Under the pieces are notes generated by a model. It worked only from the letters and a program-made list of their open reading frames with translations, had not been told where the DNA came from and did not search any database. A stretch of 64,000 nucleotides of DNA, taken from assembly GCA_041648175.1 (NCBI GenBank), contig JBAZPO010000010.1, positions 76,950 to 140,949 on the forward strand, written 5' to 3'. This document shows, one piece after another, positions 51,829 through 60,082 of the stretch (the stretch's first letter is position 1; every line of letters begins with the position of its first letter). The DNA is from Desulfobaccales bacterium. GTDB lineage: Bacteria; Desulfobacterota; Desulfobaccia; Desulfobaccales; 0-14-0-80-60-11. A program made the position numbers and the translations under genes.

Positions 51829-52725
51829 ATGGCCAGACAAGGTACCAACCTGACTATCGGGATCTTTGTGATCCTGGGTGTTGTCCTGGGTGTCGTCGCC
51901 GTCATCTGGGTGGGCGCCACCAGCTACTTCCAGAAGGGCGATACCTACATCTCTTATTTTGATGAGTCGGTCCAGGGCCTCCAGGTAGATTCCGCCGTCA
52001 AGTTTCGGGGCGTGGAAGTGGGCCGGGTGGAAGCCATCCGGGTGGCCCCGGATAACCGCCTCATTGGCGTGGTTATGAAGATCAACATGCGGGATAGCCT
52101 GCAAACAGATGGCGTGGCCACACTCAAGGCAGCAGGGATTACCGGCATCATGTTTATGGAGCTGAACCTTAAACAACCCGGGGAACCGGACCTTTCTCCC
52201 AAGATCGACTTTCCGTCGGAATATCCCATTATTCCGACCCGCCCCTCCGAAATCCAGCGGCTGATGACCGGCATCAATGACATCGTGAAAAAGTTCAACG
52301 AGATTGATACCAAAGGCATCTCCACCCAATTGATCGCCACCACCAAGGCCATGGAAGACCTTTTCAAAGGCAAAGAGTTGAAGAGCATTATGGCACGGGT
52401 GGATGGCGCCGCGGGCAACCTGGAACGGCTCACCTCCCGGGCGGACCAAGCGCTGGCCGACGCTGCGTTGGATAAAACCCTGGCAGAGGCCAGGGATGCT
52501 CTCAAAGGCGCCCGCATCATGTTGGGCACCGTCAATGATCAGGTCCTGGCCATGCAACTGCCGGCTACCCTGAACGAGACCCGGGACCTGGCCCGTTCTT
52601 TACAAAGCACCGGCAATAACCTGCGGCAGAGTTCCGAGACCCTGGAGATGTTGCTCCAGAGACTCTATGACCGCCCCTCGGACCTCTTGTTCGGCAAGCC
52701 CCCTATAAAGAGGTGGAATGAATGA
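51829..52725 (+). CDS. mlaD: MCE-domain lipid-binding protein (MlaD family)
   Basis: 298 aa. One N-terminal transmembrane helix (about 10-32) anchors it; the MCE domain (about 38-120) shows YFDESVQGLQVDSAVKFRGVEVGRVEAIRV and ITGIMFMELNL. The remaining 180 residues are helical (IQRLMTGINDIVKKFNEI ... ADQALADAALDKTLAEARDAL) as in longer deltaproteobacterial and PqiB/YebT-like relatives. A hexameric MCE ring would pass lipids between the membranes. It starts one base after the mlaF stop. Confidence 0.93.
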   Translation: MARQGTNLTIGIFVILGVVLGVVAVIWVGATSYFQKGDTYISYFDESVQGLQVDSAVKFRGVEVGRVEAIRVAPDNRLIGVVMKINMRDSLQTDGVATLKAAGITGIMFMELNLKQPGEPDLSPKIDFPSEYPIIPTRPSEIQRLMTGINDIVKKFNEIDTKGISTQLIATTKAMEDLFKGKELKSIMARVDGAAGNLERLTSRADQALADAALDKTLAEARDALKGARIMLGTVNDQVLAMQLPATLNETRDLARSLQSTGNNLRQSSETLEMLLQRLYDRPSDLLFGKPPIKRWNE

Positions 52726-53417
52726 AGGCCATGACAGACGTGATGCCCGCGGCTTGTTCCCCTGCGAACTCGCCCCCCTGCCGGTTGACGACGCAGGTCT
52801 GGCTCCTGTCGCTGCTGCTGCCGGTGCTGGTTTTGCTGGCAGTCGGGTGCGGCAAACCGCCCATGCTGGTGCACCAGTATATCCTGGAATATCCCGCGCC
52901 GGTGCTGAGCGGGAAAACCAAAAGCCCGGAGGCCGTCAAGGTGGGTCTGTTCACCGTGGCCCAGGCCTTCAATACCAATAATATGGTCTACCAGCCCCAG
53001 CCCTATAAGAGTGAGACCTATAATTACAGCCGCTGGCGGGCCAATCCCGGCTATCTGGTCACCGACTATCTCCTCCGTGACTTCAGGGATTCCCATCTGT
53101 TCACCGCGGTGTTCGGACCCGGCAGCAATGGCAAATTCCGCTACTTTCTGGAAGGCGGGGTGGAGGAATTTCAAGAGGTGGATGAGCCCGACGGCTGGAA
53201 GGCTGTGCTGGCTATGACGGTCACTCTTCTGGATGTCAGCTACGAAGAGCTGCCGCAGCGGGTGGTTTTTCAGAAAAACTACCGGGCCGCGGAACCTATG
53301 CCCGATAAGACCCCCCAGGGGCTGGCCCAAGCTATGAGCCGGGCCATGGAACACCTCTCGGCCCGCATTATTACTGATACCTACGAGGCTACCCGGAAAA
53401 GAAGTGCCCGGAAGTAA
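52722..53417 (+). CDS. ABC-type transport auxiliary lipoprotein (PqiC/ABC_trans_aux-like)
   Basis: 231 aa. Lipoprotein signal with LLAVGC near residues 39-44, preceded by an unusually long, Pro/Cys-containing n-region, so an internal start is possible. The mature part (VHQYILEYPAP, VKVGLFTVAQAFNTNNMVYQ, NYSRWRANPGYLVTDYLLRDFRDS) is the pattern of the ABC_trans_aux family, which docks MCE systems to the outer membrane. It overlaps mlaD by 4 bp and completes the lipid-transport operon. Confidence 0.85.
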   Translation: MKAMTDVMPAACSPANSPPCRLTTQVWLLSLLLPVLVLLAVGCGKPPMLVHQYILEYPAPVLSGKTKSPEAVKVGLFTVAQAFNTNNMVYQPQPYKSETYNYSRWRANPGYLVTDYLLRDFRDSHLFTAVFGPGSNGKFRYFLEGGVEEFQEVDEPDGWKAVLAMTVTLLDVSYEELPQRVVFQKNYRAAEPMPDKTPQGLAQAMSRAMEHLSARIITDTYEATRKRSARK

Positions 53418-53446
53418 CCTTCGAAGGTGGACACGCAGGTCCGCCC

Positions 53447-54079
53447 CTACCTCTTTAATAACCAGGCGACCCACGTGAAGCTTATGTCCGGAGGGAGCTC
53501 GGGATGGGAGAATTCCCGGACTACGCGGTGGTCGAGCGACCAGCCCAGCTTCTGGTAGCTTGCCAATAAGGGGTTTTCCTGGTTAGCGCGAAACCCCGAG
53601 AGGATGAGGCCGCCATCCGCCAGGCGGTCCAATTCCGACACTTTATCCCGCTGGACTTCCCAGGGCAGATTGGCCACCACGACGTCGAAGCGTGCTTTCA
53701 GGCACTCGGTGGAGCCCTGCGCCACCCTGATCGAATCAGCCAACCCATTTTCCCGGGCGTTCTCAAAAGTGGCCAGGGCCGCCCCCCAAGCAAGATCAAC
53801 TCCCACTACCAGGGGCACTTTAAGGGCTGCAGCCGCCAGGCTTATTACACCGGCGCCACACCCCACATCGAGCAATCTGTCCGGAGATTCAGTGGTTAGC
53901 GCTTGCCGCAGTAAGTCCAGACAGAGGCGGGTGGTGGGATGGCCCGGAGGAAAGGCCTCACCAGGGTGCACCACCAAAACTTGTTCTTTTAACTCAGTCG
54001 GATGCGGTTGACGGCGGGAACACAGCACCAGGTGAGAAGACAAGCGATACGACCAACCTGAGAAGTTTGATGTCGCCAT
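53447..54079 (-). CDS. PrmA-like SAM-dependent methyltransferase
   Basis: 210 aa. FPPGHPTTRLCLDLLRQ resembles the GTGxHxTT entry of ribosomal protein L11 methyltransferase, and LLDVGCGAGVISLAAAA is the SAM motif I, followed by VGVDLAWGAAL and VVVANLPWEVQ (motif IV, NLPW in place of NPPY/NLxx). The long N-terminal domain of true PrmA is missing, so the substrate may be another protein or small molecule. It lies just downstream of the TusA-like gene, separated by 5 bp, suggesting co-transcription. Confidence 0.78.
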   Translation of the reverse strand: MATSNFSGWSYRLSSHLVLCSRRQPHPTELKEQVLVVHPGEAFPPGHPTTRLCLDLLRQALTTESPDRLLDVGCGAGVISLAAAALKVPLVVGVDLAWGAALATFENARENGLADSIRVAQGSTECLKARFDVVVANLPWEVQRDKVSELDRLADGGLILSGFRANQENPLLASYQKLGWSLDHRVVREFSHPELPPDISFTWVAWLLKR

Positions 54080-54084
54080 GGGGA

Positions 54085-54354
54085 TTATGCCAACGAACCA
54101 GGCACTTGTGAAGGCGCCAGTGGCGTCCGGTCTTTTCGCACCCAGACATTATAGCAATCATCCTGCTTTTCCCAAGCCAGGACATCATTGCCGGACCGCT
54201 CCACGATAATCAATAAATCCCGGAGGGTATCGCGGTCACTCAGGCAAATTTTCAAAATTGCTCCGGCTGCCATCTGGGCCAGGGTGGATTTGTACAAGGC
54301 CAGGCTGAAGGGAATCAGCACCCCGGAAATATCCAGGTTTTGGTCAGATTTCAT
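54085..54354 (-). CDS. TusA-like protein lacking the CPxP cysteine
   Basis: 89 aa from ATG 54354 (a start at 54429 lacks support). LDISGVLIPFSLALYKSTLAQMAAGAILKICLSDRDTLRDLLIIVERSGNDVLAWEKQDDCYNVWVRK follows the beta-alpha-beta-alpha-beta-beta plan of TusA/SirA, but the position of the active-site CPxP is VLIP, so no persulfide carrier Cys is there; Cys occurs only at two other sites. It may be a regulatory or scaffold homologue. It is divergent from the sigma-54 activator 133 bp away, and a bona fide TusA gene opens the hdr operon at 62192. Confidence 0.7.
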   Translation of the reverse strand: MKSDQNLDISGVLIPFSLALYKSTLAQMAAGAILKICLSDRDTLRDLLIIVERSGNDVLAWEKQDDCYNVWVRKDRTPLAPSQVPGSLA

Positions 54355-54487
54355 GGGAGTAACCCGCGTTGCCGCAGTCGACGGCAATCTTTGCCAAACA
54401 CCATACATTGTTTTCATGGTTGTGCCCAAGGTGGGCTTGTGTTATTTTAGATGTTAAAACAAGTGTTAAGATAACCGAGAGCATGCC

Positions 54488-55870
54488 ATGCATGATCAAA
54501 AGATCAACCGGTATTGGAAAGAAATTATTAATACCATGAACGACGGCCTCATGGTGGTGAGCCCGGATGGCACCATGCTCATGGTGAATCAGGCCTTCGA
54601 GAAAATTGTGGGATACAGCCGGGAGGAACTTATCGGCCGTTCCTGTACCATGTTGAGCTGTGACACGTGCGCCACCGCCCGTTCGGAAGGCAAAGGCCAG
54701 TGGTGCCACCTCTTTGAGCAAGGGGCGGCCACGCGTAAGTCCTGCCTGCTGATGCGTAAAGATGGTTCTTATGTTCATACCCTGAAAAATGCCGCCATCT
54801 TACGGGACGAAGCCGGGCAAGTGCTGGGCGCGGTGGAAACGCTCACTGATATTTCGGAAATGGACAAGCGGGATGAGCAGATCCACCATCTCTCCAAGCT
54901 TATGGATACGTCCGGCGACTTTCATGGTTTGGTGGGGAAATCTCCCACCATGCAGCAAGTCTTTGAACTCACCCAAAAGGCCGCCCAAAGCGAGGCCCCG
55001 GTGATTATTTTCGGCGAGAGCGGCACCGGCAAAGAACTGGTGGCCCACGCTATTCATGCCCTGGGCCGGAGGCGGGAGGGGCCGTTCATCACCTGCAATT
55101 GCGCCGCGCTCAATGAGGCCTTGCTGGAAAGCGAACTCTTCGGGCATGTCAAAGGGGCCTTTACCGGGGCCTATACCCATCGCCAGGGCCGGTTTGAGGC
55201 CGCCCACCGGGGAGATATCTTCCTGGATGAGGTCGGCGATATCCCGCCGGCTATCCAGGTTAAACTCTTACGCGTCCTGGAGAGCAAGCAGTTTGAGCGG
55301 GTGGGGGACCATCGGCCCATCTATGCCGATGCCCGCATCATTACCGCGACCCATCGCGACCTGGAATCTCTGGTGTCGGCAGGGACTTTCCGGGAAGACC
55401 TGTTTTTCCGCATCAATGTCATTCCCATACATTTGCCGCCGCTCAAGGGACGTCTGGAGGACCTCCCCTTATTAGTGGATCATTTCCTCACCAGGTTGCG
55501 CCAGCGCAGCGGCAAGCCCATAACCGGCCTCACCCGGGAGGCCATGAAGCTGCTCCTGGACCATCCCTGGCCGGGCAATGTGCGGGAACTCAAAGGTGCG
55601 CTGGAGTATGCCTTTGTGGTGGCCGAAACCGGTCTCATCGCACCTGAACACCTGCCGCCTAAGCTCAGTTCCCGGGAAGTCTCCCCGACAACTCCCCCAG
55701 AGGCGAGGGGAACCCCGGATTCCGATGAAAAAACTGCTTTGATCGATGCCTTACGGCAGGCCGGCGGCAACCAGTCCCAAGCCGCGGCCCTCTTGGGGGT
55801 CAGCCGGGTCACCGTTTGGCACCGCATGAAAAAATACGGCATCGACGTGCACAAACTGGTTACTGTTTGA
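54488..55870 (+). CDS. PAS-containing sigma-54-dependent transcriptional activator
   Basis: 460 aa. The PAS domain (about 10-125) contains an unusual Cys cluster, GRSCTMLSCDTCATAR followed by WCHLF and KSCLL, which might bind an Fe-S cluster or sense redox. The AAA+ domain (about 145-380) has Walker A GESGTGKE, the sigma-54 contact GAFTGA, Walker B IFLDEVGDIP and the arginine fingers region REDLFFRINV. A Fis-type helix-turn-helix ends it (NQSQAAALLGVSRVTVWHRMKKYG). A sigma-54 promoter lies at 62231-62245 in front of the tusA-hdr operon, whose last gene is convergent with this one, so it is the prime candidate for its activator. Confidence 0.93.
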   Translation: MHDQKINRYWKEIINTMNDGLMVVSPDGTMLMVNQAFEKIVGYSREELIGRSCTMLSCDTCATARSEGKGQWCHLFEQGAATRKSCLLMRKDGSYVHTLKNAAILRDEAGQVLGAVETLTDISEMDKRDEQIHHLSKLMDTSGDFHGLVGKSPTMQQVFELTQKAAQSEAPVIIFGESGTGKELVAHAIHALGRRREGPFITCNCAALNEALLESELFGHVKGAFTGAYTHRQGRFEAAHRGDIFLDEVGDIPPAIQVKLLRVLESKQFERVGDHRPIYADARIITATHRDLESLVSAGTFREDLFFRINVIPIHLPPLKGRLEDLPLLVDHFLTRLRQRSGKPITGLTREAMKLLLDHPWPGNVRELKGALEYAFVVAETGLIAPEHLPPKLSSREVSPTTPPEARGTPDSDEKTALIDALRQAGGNQSQAAALLGVSRVTVWHRMKKYGIDVHKLVTV

Positions 55871-55880
55871 TACCTTTTTA

Positions 55881-55937
55881 TCTCTGCGCCCTCAGCGTCT
55901 CTGCGGTTAATCATTGTTCACCGCAGAGGCGCAGAGA
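55881..55937. repeat. Nested inverted repeat between convergent genes
   Basis: CTCTGCGGT (55899-55907) pairs with ACCGCAGAG (55920-55928), and outside it TCTCTGCG (55881-55888) with CGCAGAGA (55930-55937). It is a widespread repeat type and could act as a bidirectional terminator, though there is no T-run. Confidence 0.65.
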
Positions 55938-55972
55938 GTCCCATGTTCCTTACTTAAGTTGCGGCGTATATT

Positions 55973-56344
55973 TTAATAAACCGCGGTGGATTTGGCGCTG
56001 GTCATCTCAACAATCAACCGCCCGGCCTTAACCAATTCTACTCCCTGGATCAAGTCAGCCTGACTGATCTTGCGCTCCTCGAGGCAGGGAATTCAGACCA
56101 GGAATGATCCGCCGTTGGCAACGTAGTTGTCAACCAGCGTCTTCAATGGGGTCAAGCCGGGAAAGGTAACATCATCGGCATAGCCCTTTTTGGCCAGATA
56201 CACGCCATTACCCTGCAAGACCACCACGGCTTCCACGTCCATGGATTGGGCCGCATTGGCCAACAGCAAGGGAAAGATGGCGCGTTCCGGGTCCTCCCCC
56301 GCATGGGTGGAGATCAGAACAATTTTTTCTTTTTCTTCCGACAT
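55973..56344 (-). CDS. DsrE-like protein, probable selenoprotein (in-frame TGA at codon 84)
   Basis: 123 aa if TGA at 56095-56093 is Sec; otherwise an 83-aa truncated protein. ATG 56344 follows GGAGAG. The frame before the TGA (KIVLISTHAGEDPERAIFPLL, VVVLQGNGVYLAKKGYADDV, NGGSFLV) and after it (IPCLEERKISQADLIQGVEL, ending VEMTSAKSTAVY) is one uninterrupted DsrE-family protein. Homologues, as I know them, carry Cys in VCIPC at that place, giving here a U-x-x-C redox pair. Two hairpins lie within 50 nt downstream. It is the last gene of the tusA-hdr operon, where DsrE and TusA would relay sulfane sulfur. Confidence 0.8.
56048..56069 (-). promoter_or_regulatory. Candidate SECIS hairpin of the DsrE-like gene
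   Basis: GATCAGTCA, loop GGC, TGAC-(T)-TGATC begins 24 nt after the TGA, with the apical loop at about +34. A weaker hairpin (TGCCTC/GAGcGCA) lies at +7 to +22. Either could serve SelB; the choice is open. Confidence 0.45.
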
Positions 56345-56441
56345 GCTTGGCTCTCCTTTTTTTCCTGAAGTATGAGTTATCGCCGGGCTGGGCCGCAATG
56401 GGGCATGGTTGGCGGCCTCTTTCTGTAAAACCACTAGAGCA

Positions 56442-57398
56442 CTAAGTTGACCAGTGACGGCCCACCAGGCTGGCCAGGTCTTCCACGGGCAGTCCTGCCT
56501 TGAGCAGGTTGGCCAGGCAGATAGGGCAGAAGGTGACCACCGGAGCGCCGCTCTTTTTCAGTTCTTCCACCCGCCGGCCGAGGATCTCCCGGTTCAGGGC
56601 CGGAGACACCGACTCCGCCGGGCCGCCGCAGCAAGAGGTGAACTCGCCGCAGTTGCGCACCTCGACGAACGGCAGGCCCAGATTGGTGAGCACCTGCCGG
56701 GGCGCGTCCGAAAGTTTTAGGTATCTGCCATAAAAACACGGGTCGTGGATGGCCACTGGCGGCTTACCGTTGCTGCCGCTGACCGGCTTCGGTTGGAGCA
56801 GGGCAAAATAAGGCTGCACGTCGAAGCTTACCCCGATGTATTTCGGATAAAGCTCTTTTAAGGCATAGGTGGTATGGGGGTCAACGGTGATGATTTTGTC
56901 GACGCCGTGGAGCTTCAGGGTCCTGGCCACGAACCGGGCATGTTCCTCAAAGCCCTTCTGATCCCCCAGATCATAGAGCAGGATGCCGCTGTAGAAGTCC
57001 ATATCGGGGTTATAGAAGAAGCCTACCCCGGAGTTCGACAGTAACCGGTGGATGGTCTGCAGAATGCCGTTAAACTGCTTCCTTTCCGCCTTGGAGGTCA
57101 GAAGGGAAAAACCCCACCCAACCAGAAAGCTGGGGAAATAACGGGAAAAGCGGCTAAACCGCAGATAGTCGGCCCAGCGGGTGCCTTCCAGGCGCGAAAG
57201 AACGCTGGTGGTAGCTTCAATATACGGGATAGACTGGTACATCAGACCGGTGAAAAGCAAGGCATCCCCCGGCCGCCGAGTAAAGCCGGGGGAGCCTTTC
57301 CACCAGGTATTGATCTTAGAACCGGGAGCCCCGAAAGGATTGCGGGTCTTCCTGATATTGATGGCGATGAGGTTGATGATATCCGCGGGCGTAAACAT
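56442..57398 (-). CDS. hdrB: Heterodisulfide reductase subunit B-like iron-sulfur protein
   Basis: 318 aa from ATG 57398, with AGGAGGG overlapping the end of hdrC. It contains a complete C-terminal CCG domain: IHDPCFYGRY and NCGEFTSCCGGPAES, then VVTFCPICLANL. The first CCG domain is degenerate: the position usually held by a Cys in FTGCxYQ is FTGLMYQ. CCG motifs hold the non-cubane 4Fe-4S cluster that reduces disulfides or handles sulfur carriers. With one good CCG site the electron/substrate chemistry may differ from methanogen HdrB. It follows hdrC by an overlap-like junction and precedes the DsrE gene. Confidence 0.85.
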   Translation of the reverse strand: MFTPADIINLIAINIRKTRNPFGAPGSKINTWWKGSPGFTRRPGDALLFTGLMYQSIPYIEATTSVLSRLEGTRWADYLRFSRFSRYFPSFLVGWGFSLLTSKAERKQFNGILQTIHRLLSNSGVGFFYNPDMDFYSGILLYDLGDQKGFEEHARFVARTLKLHGVDKIITVDPHTTYALKELYPKYIGVSFDVQPYFALLQPKPVSGSNGKPPVAIHDPCFYGRYLKLSDAPRQVLTNLGLPFVEVRNCGEFTSCCGGPAESVSPALNREILGRRVEELKKSGAPVVTFCPICLANLLKAGLPVEDLASLVGRHWST

Positions 57399-57399
57399 C

Positions 57400-57702
57400 T
57401 CAGGCCCTCCTTGCCTGCGCCACCACATAGCGGCGCAATCCCAGGATGAGTTCGCCGGGGTTGGCCTGGCGGGGACAGGTCTGGGTGCAGAGCCCGCAGT
57501 GCAGACACCGCCATAAATCCTGGGCGTGCTGGAGAATTTTTTCCCTGGATCCTACCTGGACATAGCGAATCAGCTTCCGGGGAAAATGCTCAAAGATAAG
57601 GGGACAGATGGCGGCACAGGTGCCGCAGTTGAAACACGTGAGGGCCGTGTCCACTCCGTAAGATTTGAGCTCTTCAGCAAAATCGGGATTGACTAAAGCC
57701 AT
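57400..57702 (-). CDS. hdrC: Heterodisulfide reductase subunit C-like ferredoxin
   Basis: 100 aa from ATG 57702 with AGAGGA upstream. Two classical 4Fe-4S motifs, CFNCGTCAAICP and CLHCGLCTQTCP, are complete. It passes electrons between the HdrA flavin protein and the HdrB catalytic cluster. Shorter than methanogen HdrC but with the same core. Cytoplasmic, no membrane segment. Confidence 0.92.
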   Translation of the reverse strand: MALVNPDFAEELKSYGVDTALTCFNCGTCAAICPLIFEHFPRKLIRYVQVGSREKILQHAQDLWRCLHCGLCTQTCPRQANPGELILGLRRYVVAQARRA

Positions 57703-57729
57703 GATCGATCCTCTCGCCAAGCTGCGCTT

Positions 57730-58053
57730 TTACTCAACAGCACCCGGTGCAGTTTCTTCGGCCACCGGTTGGCCCAGTTTGTAGCGATAATAGCCGCCAG
57801 CCTTGGGTCCTTCCAGAATTTCTCCGTATTTCTTTAGCGAAGCCACGTACCAGAGCACCTCGGATGCGGGCAAGCCCGTGGCCGCAGCGATCTCGGGCAC
57901 TGTCAGCTCGACCCCGGCCAGGTGCTCTTTGATGGCTTTCACCGCTTGCCGCTGCTCTTTCATCCGGGCAGTGGCCGCGACAATCTGTTCTTTGCGGGCC
58001 GCTTTAAGGGCTTTCAGGGCCTCTTTCCGAGATTCGGTTTCTTGGTCAGACAT
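57730..58053 (-). CDS. Small winged-helix-like protein within the hdr operon
   Basis: 107 aa. An N-terminal charged helix (RKEALKALKAARKEQIVAATARMKEQRQAVKAIKEHL) is followed by LTVPEIAAATGLPASEVLWYVASLKKYGEILEG and a basic-aromatic wing (GGYYRYKL), the pattern of a winged helix-turn-helix. Small proteins of this sort are found between hdrA and hdrC genes in related operons. It may bind DNA, or act as a structural partner of the Hdr complex; I cannot decide. Confidence 0.7.
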   Translation of the reverse strand: MSDQETESRKEALKALKAARKEQIVAATARMKEQRQAVKAIKEHLAGVELTVPEIAAATGLPASEVLWYVASLKKYGEILEGPKAGGYYRYKLGQPVAEETAPGAVE

Positions 58054-58070
58054 CGTAAGACCCCACAGAA

Positions 58071-58124
58071 TGTAGCGCCGGCGCCCTCGCCGGCGCAGGA
58101 ACCGCCGAGGGCGGCGGTTCTACA
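58071..58124. repeat. Double-hairpin palindromic repeat inside the hdr operon
   Basis: Bounded by TGTAG/CTACA, it holds two hairpins: GCGCCGGCG/CGCCGGCGC and AACCGCCG/CGGCGGTT. It lies between hdrA and the winged-helix gene and may tune transcript stability. Confidence 0.7.
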
Positions 58125-58131
58125 ATTAAAC

Positions 58132-60075
58132 TCACGCCCCTTCCAGGTACTCGTCTGAGACGATCATATCCACCATGGCTTCGAACTGCTTCAAGGTCCA
58201 GCCTTGCACGTTGATAGCGTTTTCCGGGCAGACCGCCACACAGGCGCCGCAGCCCAGGCACAGGGCAGGGTTGACTTGGGCCCGCCGGACCTTTTGGCCG
58301 TCCACCACCTGCTCCACCATGGTCAGGGCGCCTTCGGCCAGGCAAGCCTCGACACAAGCGCCGGTGCCGGTACACTGGCTGAGATCAACTTCGGCCACAA
58401 ACGGGTCAAGTTCAACGTAGCCCCGGGTGAGAATCGCCGCGGACTTGACTGCCGCCGCGGCTGCCGCGGCGCAGGTCTCCCCCACGTCAAAGGGGGCCTG
58501 GCAGGTCCCGGCCAGATAGATCCCGGCTACGGAGACTTCCACCGGACGCAGCTTGGGGTGCACCTCTTGCAGGAAGCGGTCCGCGCCCACGGGAATCTTC
58601 AGCTTTTCCACCAGGCCGGCGATGTTGTTGGGCTCCTGGCCCACCGCCAGCACCACCAGGTCCACCGGCACTTCCAGTTCCTCGCCAAAGGTCAGGACAT
58701 CTTTTACCTGGACCAGGAGCGGTTGCCCCGTAGCATGGGGATTCCTCAGGACCTGGGGCTCCTCTCCTGCCTCGAAGCGGAAAAACATCACCTGATTCTG
58801 GGCCGCCTGAGTGTAAAGTTCCTCCTGGCCCCGGCCATAGGTGCGGATGTCCCGGTAGAAATCAAAGACCCGGGTTTGGGGATAGTTTTCCCGGATGAGG
58901 TTGGCGGCGTAAAGCGTTGCGCTGCAACAGGTGCGGGAGCAGTACTCATTTAAATAACCGCCGGCGTTTTCCTCATGGATGCCCGGAATCTGGCGGCTGC
59001 CCACGCAGTGGATCATGGCCAGGTTGTGGATGGAGCGGCCGTTTAACGCCAGAGCACCGTCGCTCTCCCCCGCTATCGCCATCAGGCGGATGAATTCCGG
59101 CAGGGTGACCACTTCGGGAAAATCCTGATAGCCGTATTCGCCTTGCCGGGGTTGGTAGGGCCGGAAACCCGTGGCCAGGACAATGACCCCGGCGTTTAGG
59201 TCAAGCTCTGCCTGGCTTTCCGGGATCATTGCGGGCATGACGCCCACAAAGGGCACGTATGCGCCCAGACCCAAGCCGGATTGGCTCAGTCGTTCCAGCT
59301 TGTCGGCAAAGGCCGCGCCTTCGGGAGGCCGCCGCACCACTCTGAGTTTGAAGTTGCCGATATAGCCCTCAAAGCTCTCGACCTCAGTACAGGTGTGCAC
59401 CGTGATGGCCGGATTTTTCAGGACCGCAGTGGCGAGTTCGCTGATGATTTCGGCGGCGGTTTCACCGAATGGCGCCAGGCGGTCTAACTGGGCCACCTGC
59501 CCTCCCAGGAAGGGGCTTTTTTCCACAAGAACCACGTGCAGGCCTCTTTCGGCCAATTCCACGGCGCATTTAAGCCCGGCCACGCCGCCGCCGATCACCA
59601 GGGCCTGAGGCTGTACTTCGACCCGGATGGGCGTGAGCGACGTGAGCCAGCCGGCTTTGGCCGCAGCCGCGGCTACCAGGCGAGCAGCCTTTTTGGTGGC
59701 CTCAGGGCCATGATGCACCCAACTCACCTGCTCCCGCAGGTTGGCCTGCTCATAGACATAGGGATTCACCCCGGCCCGGGCCAGAGTTTGCCGGAAAGTG
59801 GTTTCATGCAGGCTGGGGGAACACGACGCCACCACCACCCGATCCACCAGGCCGCTTTTAAGATCCTCGATGATCAACTCCTGGCCGGGATCGGAGCACA
59901 TGAACATATTGGACCGGGCCACCACCACCCCCGGCACCTTGCGGGCCTGCTCGCAAACCTTTTCCACGTCCACGGCATCGGATATATTGCCGCCGCAATA
60001 GCAGACGTAAACCCCCACTTTGCCAACAGGTGCGGATTCGGGGCGCTTGTTCGGCGTCATCAGTTCTTCTCCCAA
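58132..60075 (-). CDS. hdrA: Heterodisulfide reductase subunit A-like flavoprotein
   Basis: 647 aa, the length of full HdrA. N-terminal part with YVCYCGGNISDAVDV and MFMCSDPGQELI; FAD domain from about 160 (ALVIGGGVAGLKCAVELAERG); central cysteines in GYLNEYCSRTCCSATLYAANL; second FAD motif IYLAGTCQAPFDVGETCAAAAAAA; and two C-terminal ferredoxin motifs. The last is complete (CLGCGACVAVCP), but the first reads CTGTGACVEAC, with Thr where the second Cys should be. It bifurcates or relays electrons between a donor (through MvhD) and HdrBC. It lies 7 bp after a second, shorter HdrA-like gene, an arrangement like QmoA/QmoB. Confidence 0.92.
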   Translation of the reverse strand: MGEELMTPNKRPESAPVGKVGVYVCYCGGNISDAVDVEKVCEQARKVPGVVVARSNMFMCSDPGQELIIEDLKSGLVDRVVVASCSPSLHETTFRQTLARAGVNPYVYEQANLREQVSWVHHGPEATKKAARLVAAAAAKAGWLTSLTPIRVEVQPQALVIGGGVAGLKCAVELAERGLHVVLVEKSPFLGGQVAQLDRLAPFGETAAEIISELATAVLKNPAITVHTCTEVESFEGYIGNFKLRVVRRPPEGAAFADKLERLSQSGLGLGAYVPFVGVMPAMIPESQAELDLNAGVIVLATGFRPYQPRQGEYGYQDFPEVVTLPEFIRLMAIAGESDGALALNGRSIHNLAMIHCVGSRQIPGIHEENAGGYLNEYCSRTCCSATLYAANLIRENYPQTRVFDFYRDIRTYGRGQEELYTQAAQNQVMFFRFEAGEEPQVLRNPHATGQPLLVQVKDVLTFGEELEVPVDLVVLAVGQEPNNIAGLVEKLKIPVGADRFLQEVHPKLRPVEVSVAGIYLAGTCQAPFDVGETCAAAAAAAVKSAAILTRGYVELDPFVAEVDLSQCTGTGACVEACLAEGALTMVEQVVDGQKVRRAQVNPALCLGCGACVAVCPENAINVQGWTLKQFEAMVDMIVSDEYLEGA

Positions 60076-60082
60076 CCGAGAC

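Noticed and set aside
54355..54487. Possible sigma-54 promoter TGGCAAAGATTGC ahead of the TusA-like gene
   Set aside because: Only eight bases separate the GG and GC doublets where ten are required.
57260..57275. Missing Cys in the first HdrB CCG domain as a possible selenocysteine
   Set aside because: The codon is CTG (Leu), so no recoding is involved.
58340..58380. Missing Cys in the first HdrA C-terminal ferredoxin motif as a possible selenocysteine
   Set aside because: The codon is a Thr codon, not TGA; it is a plain substitution.
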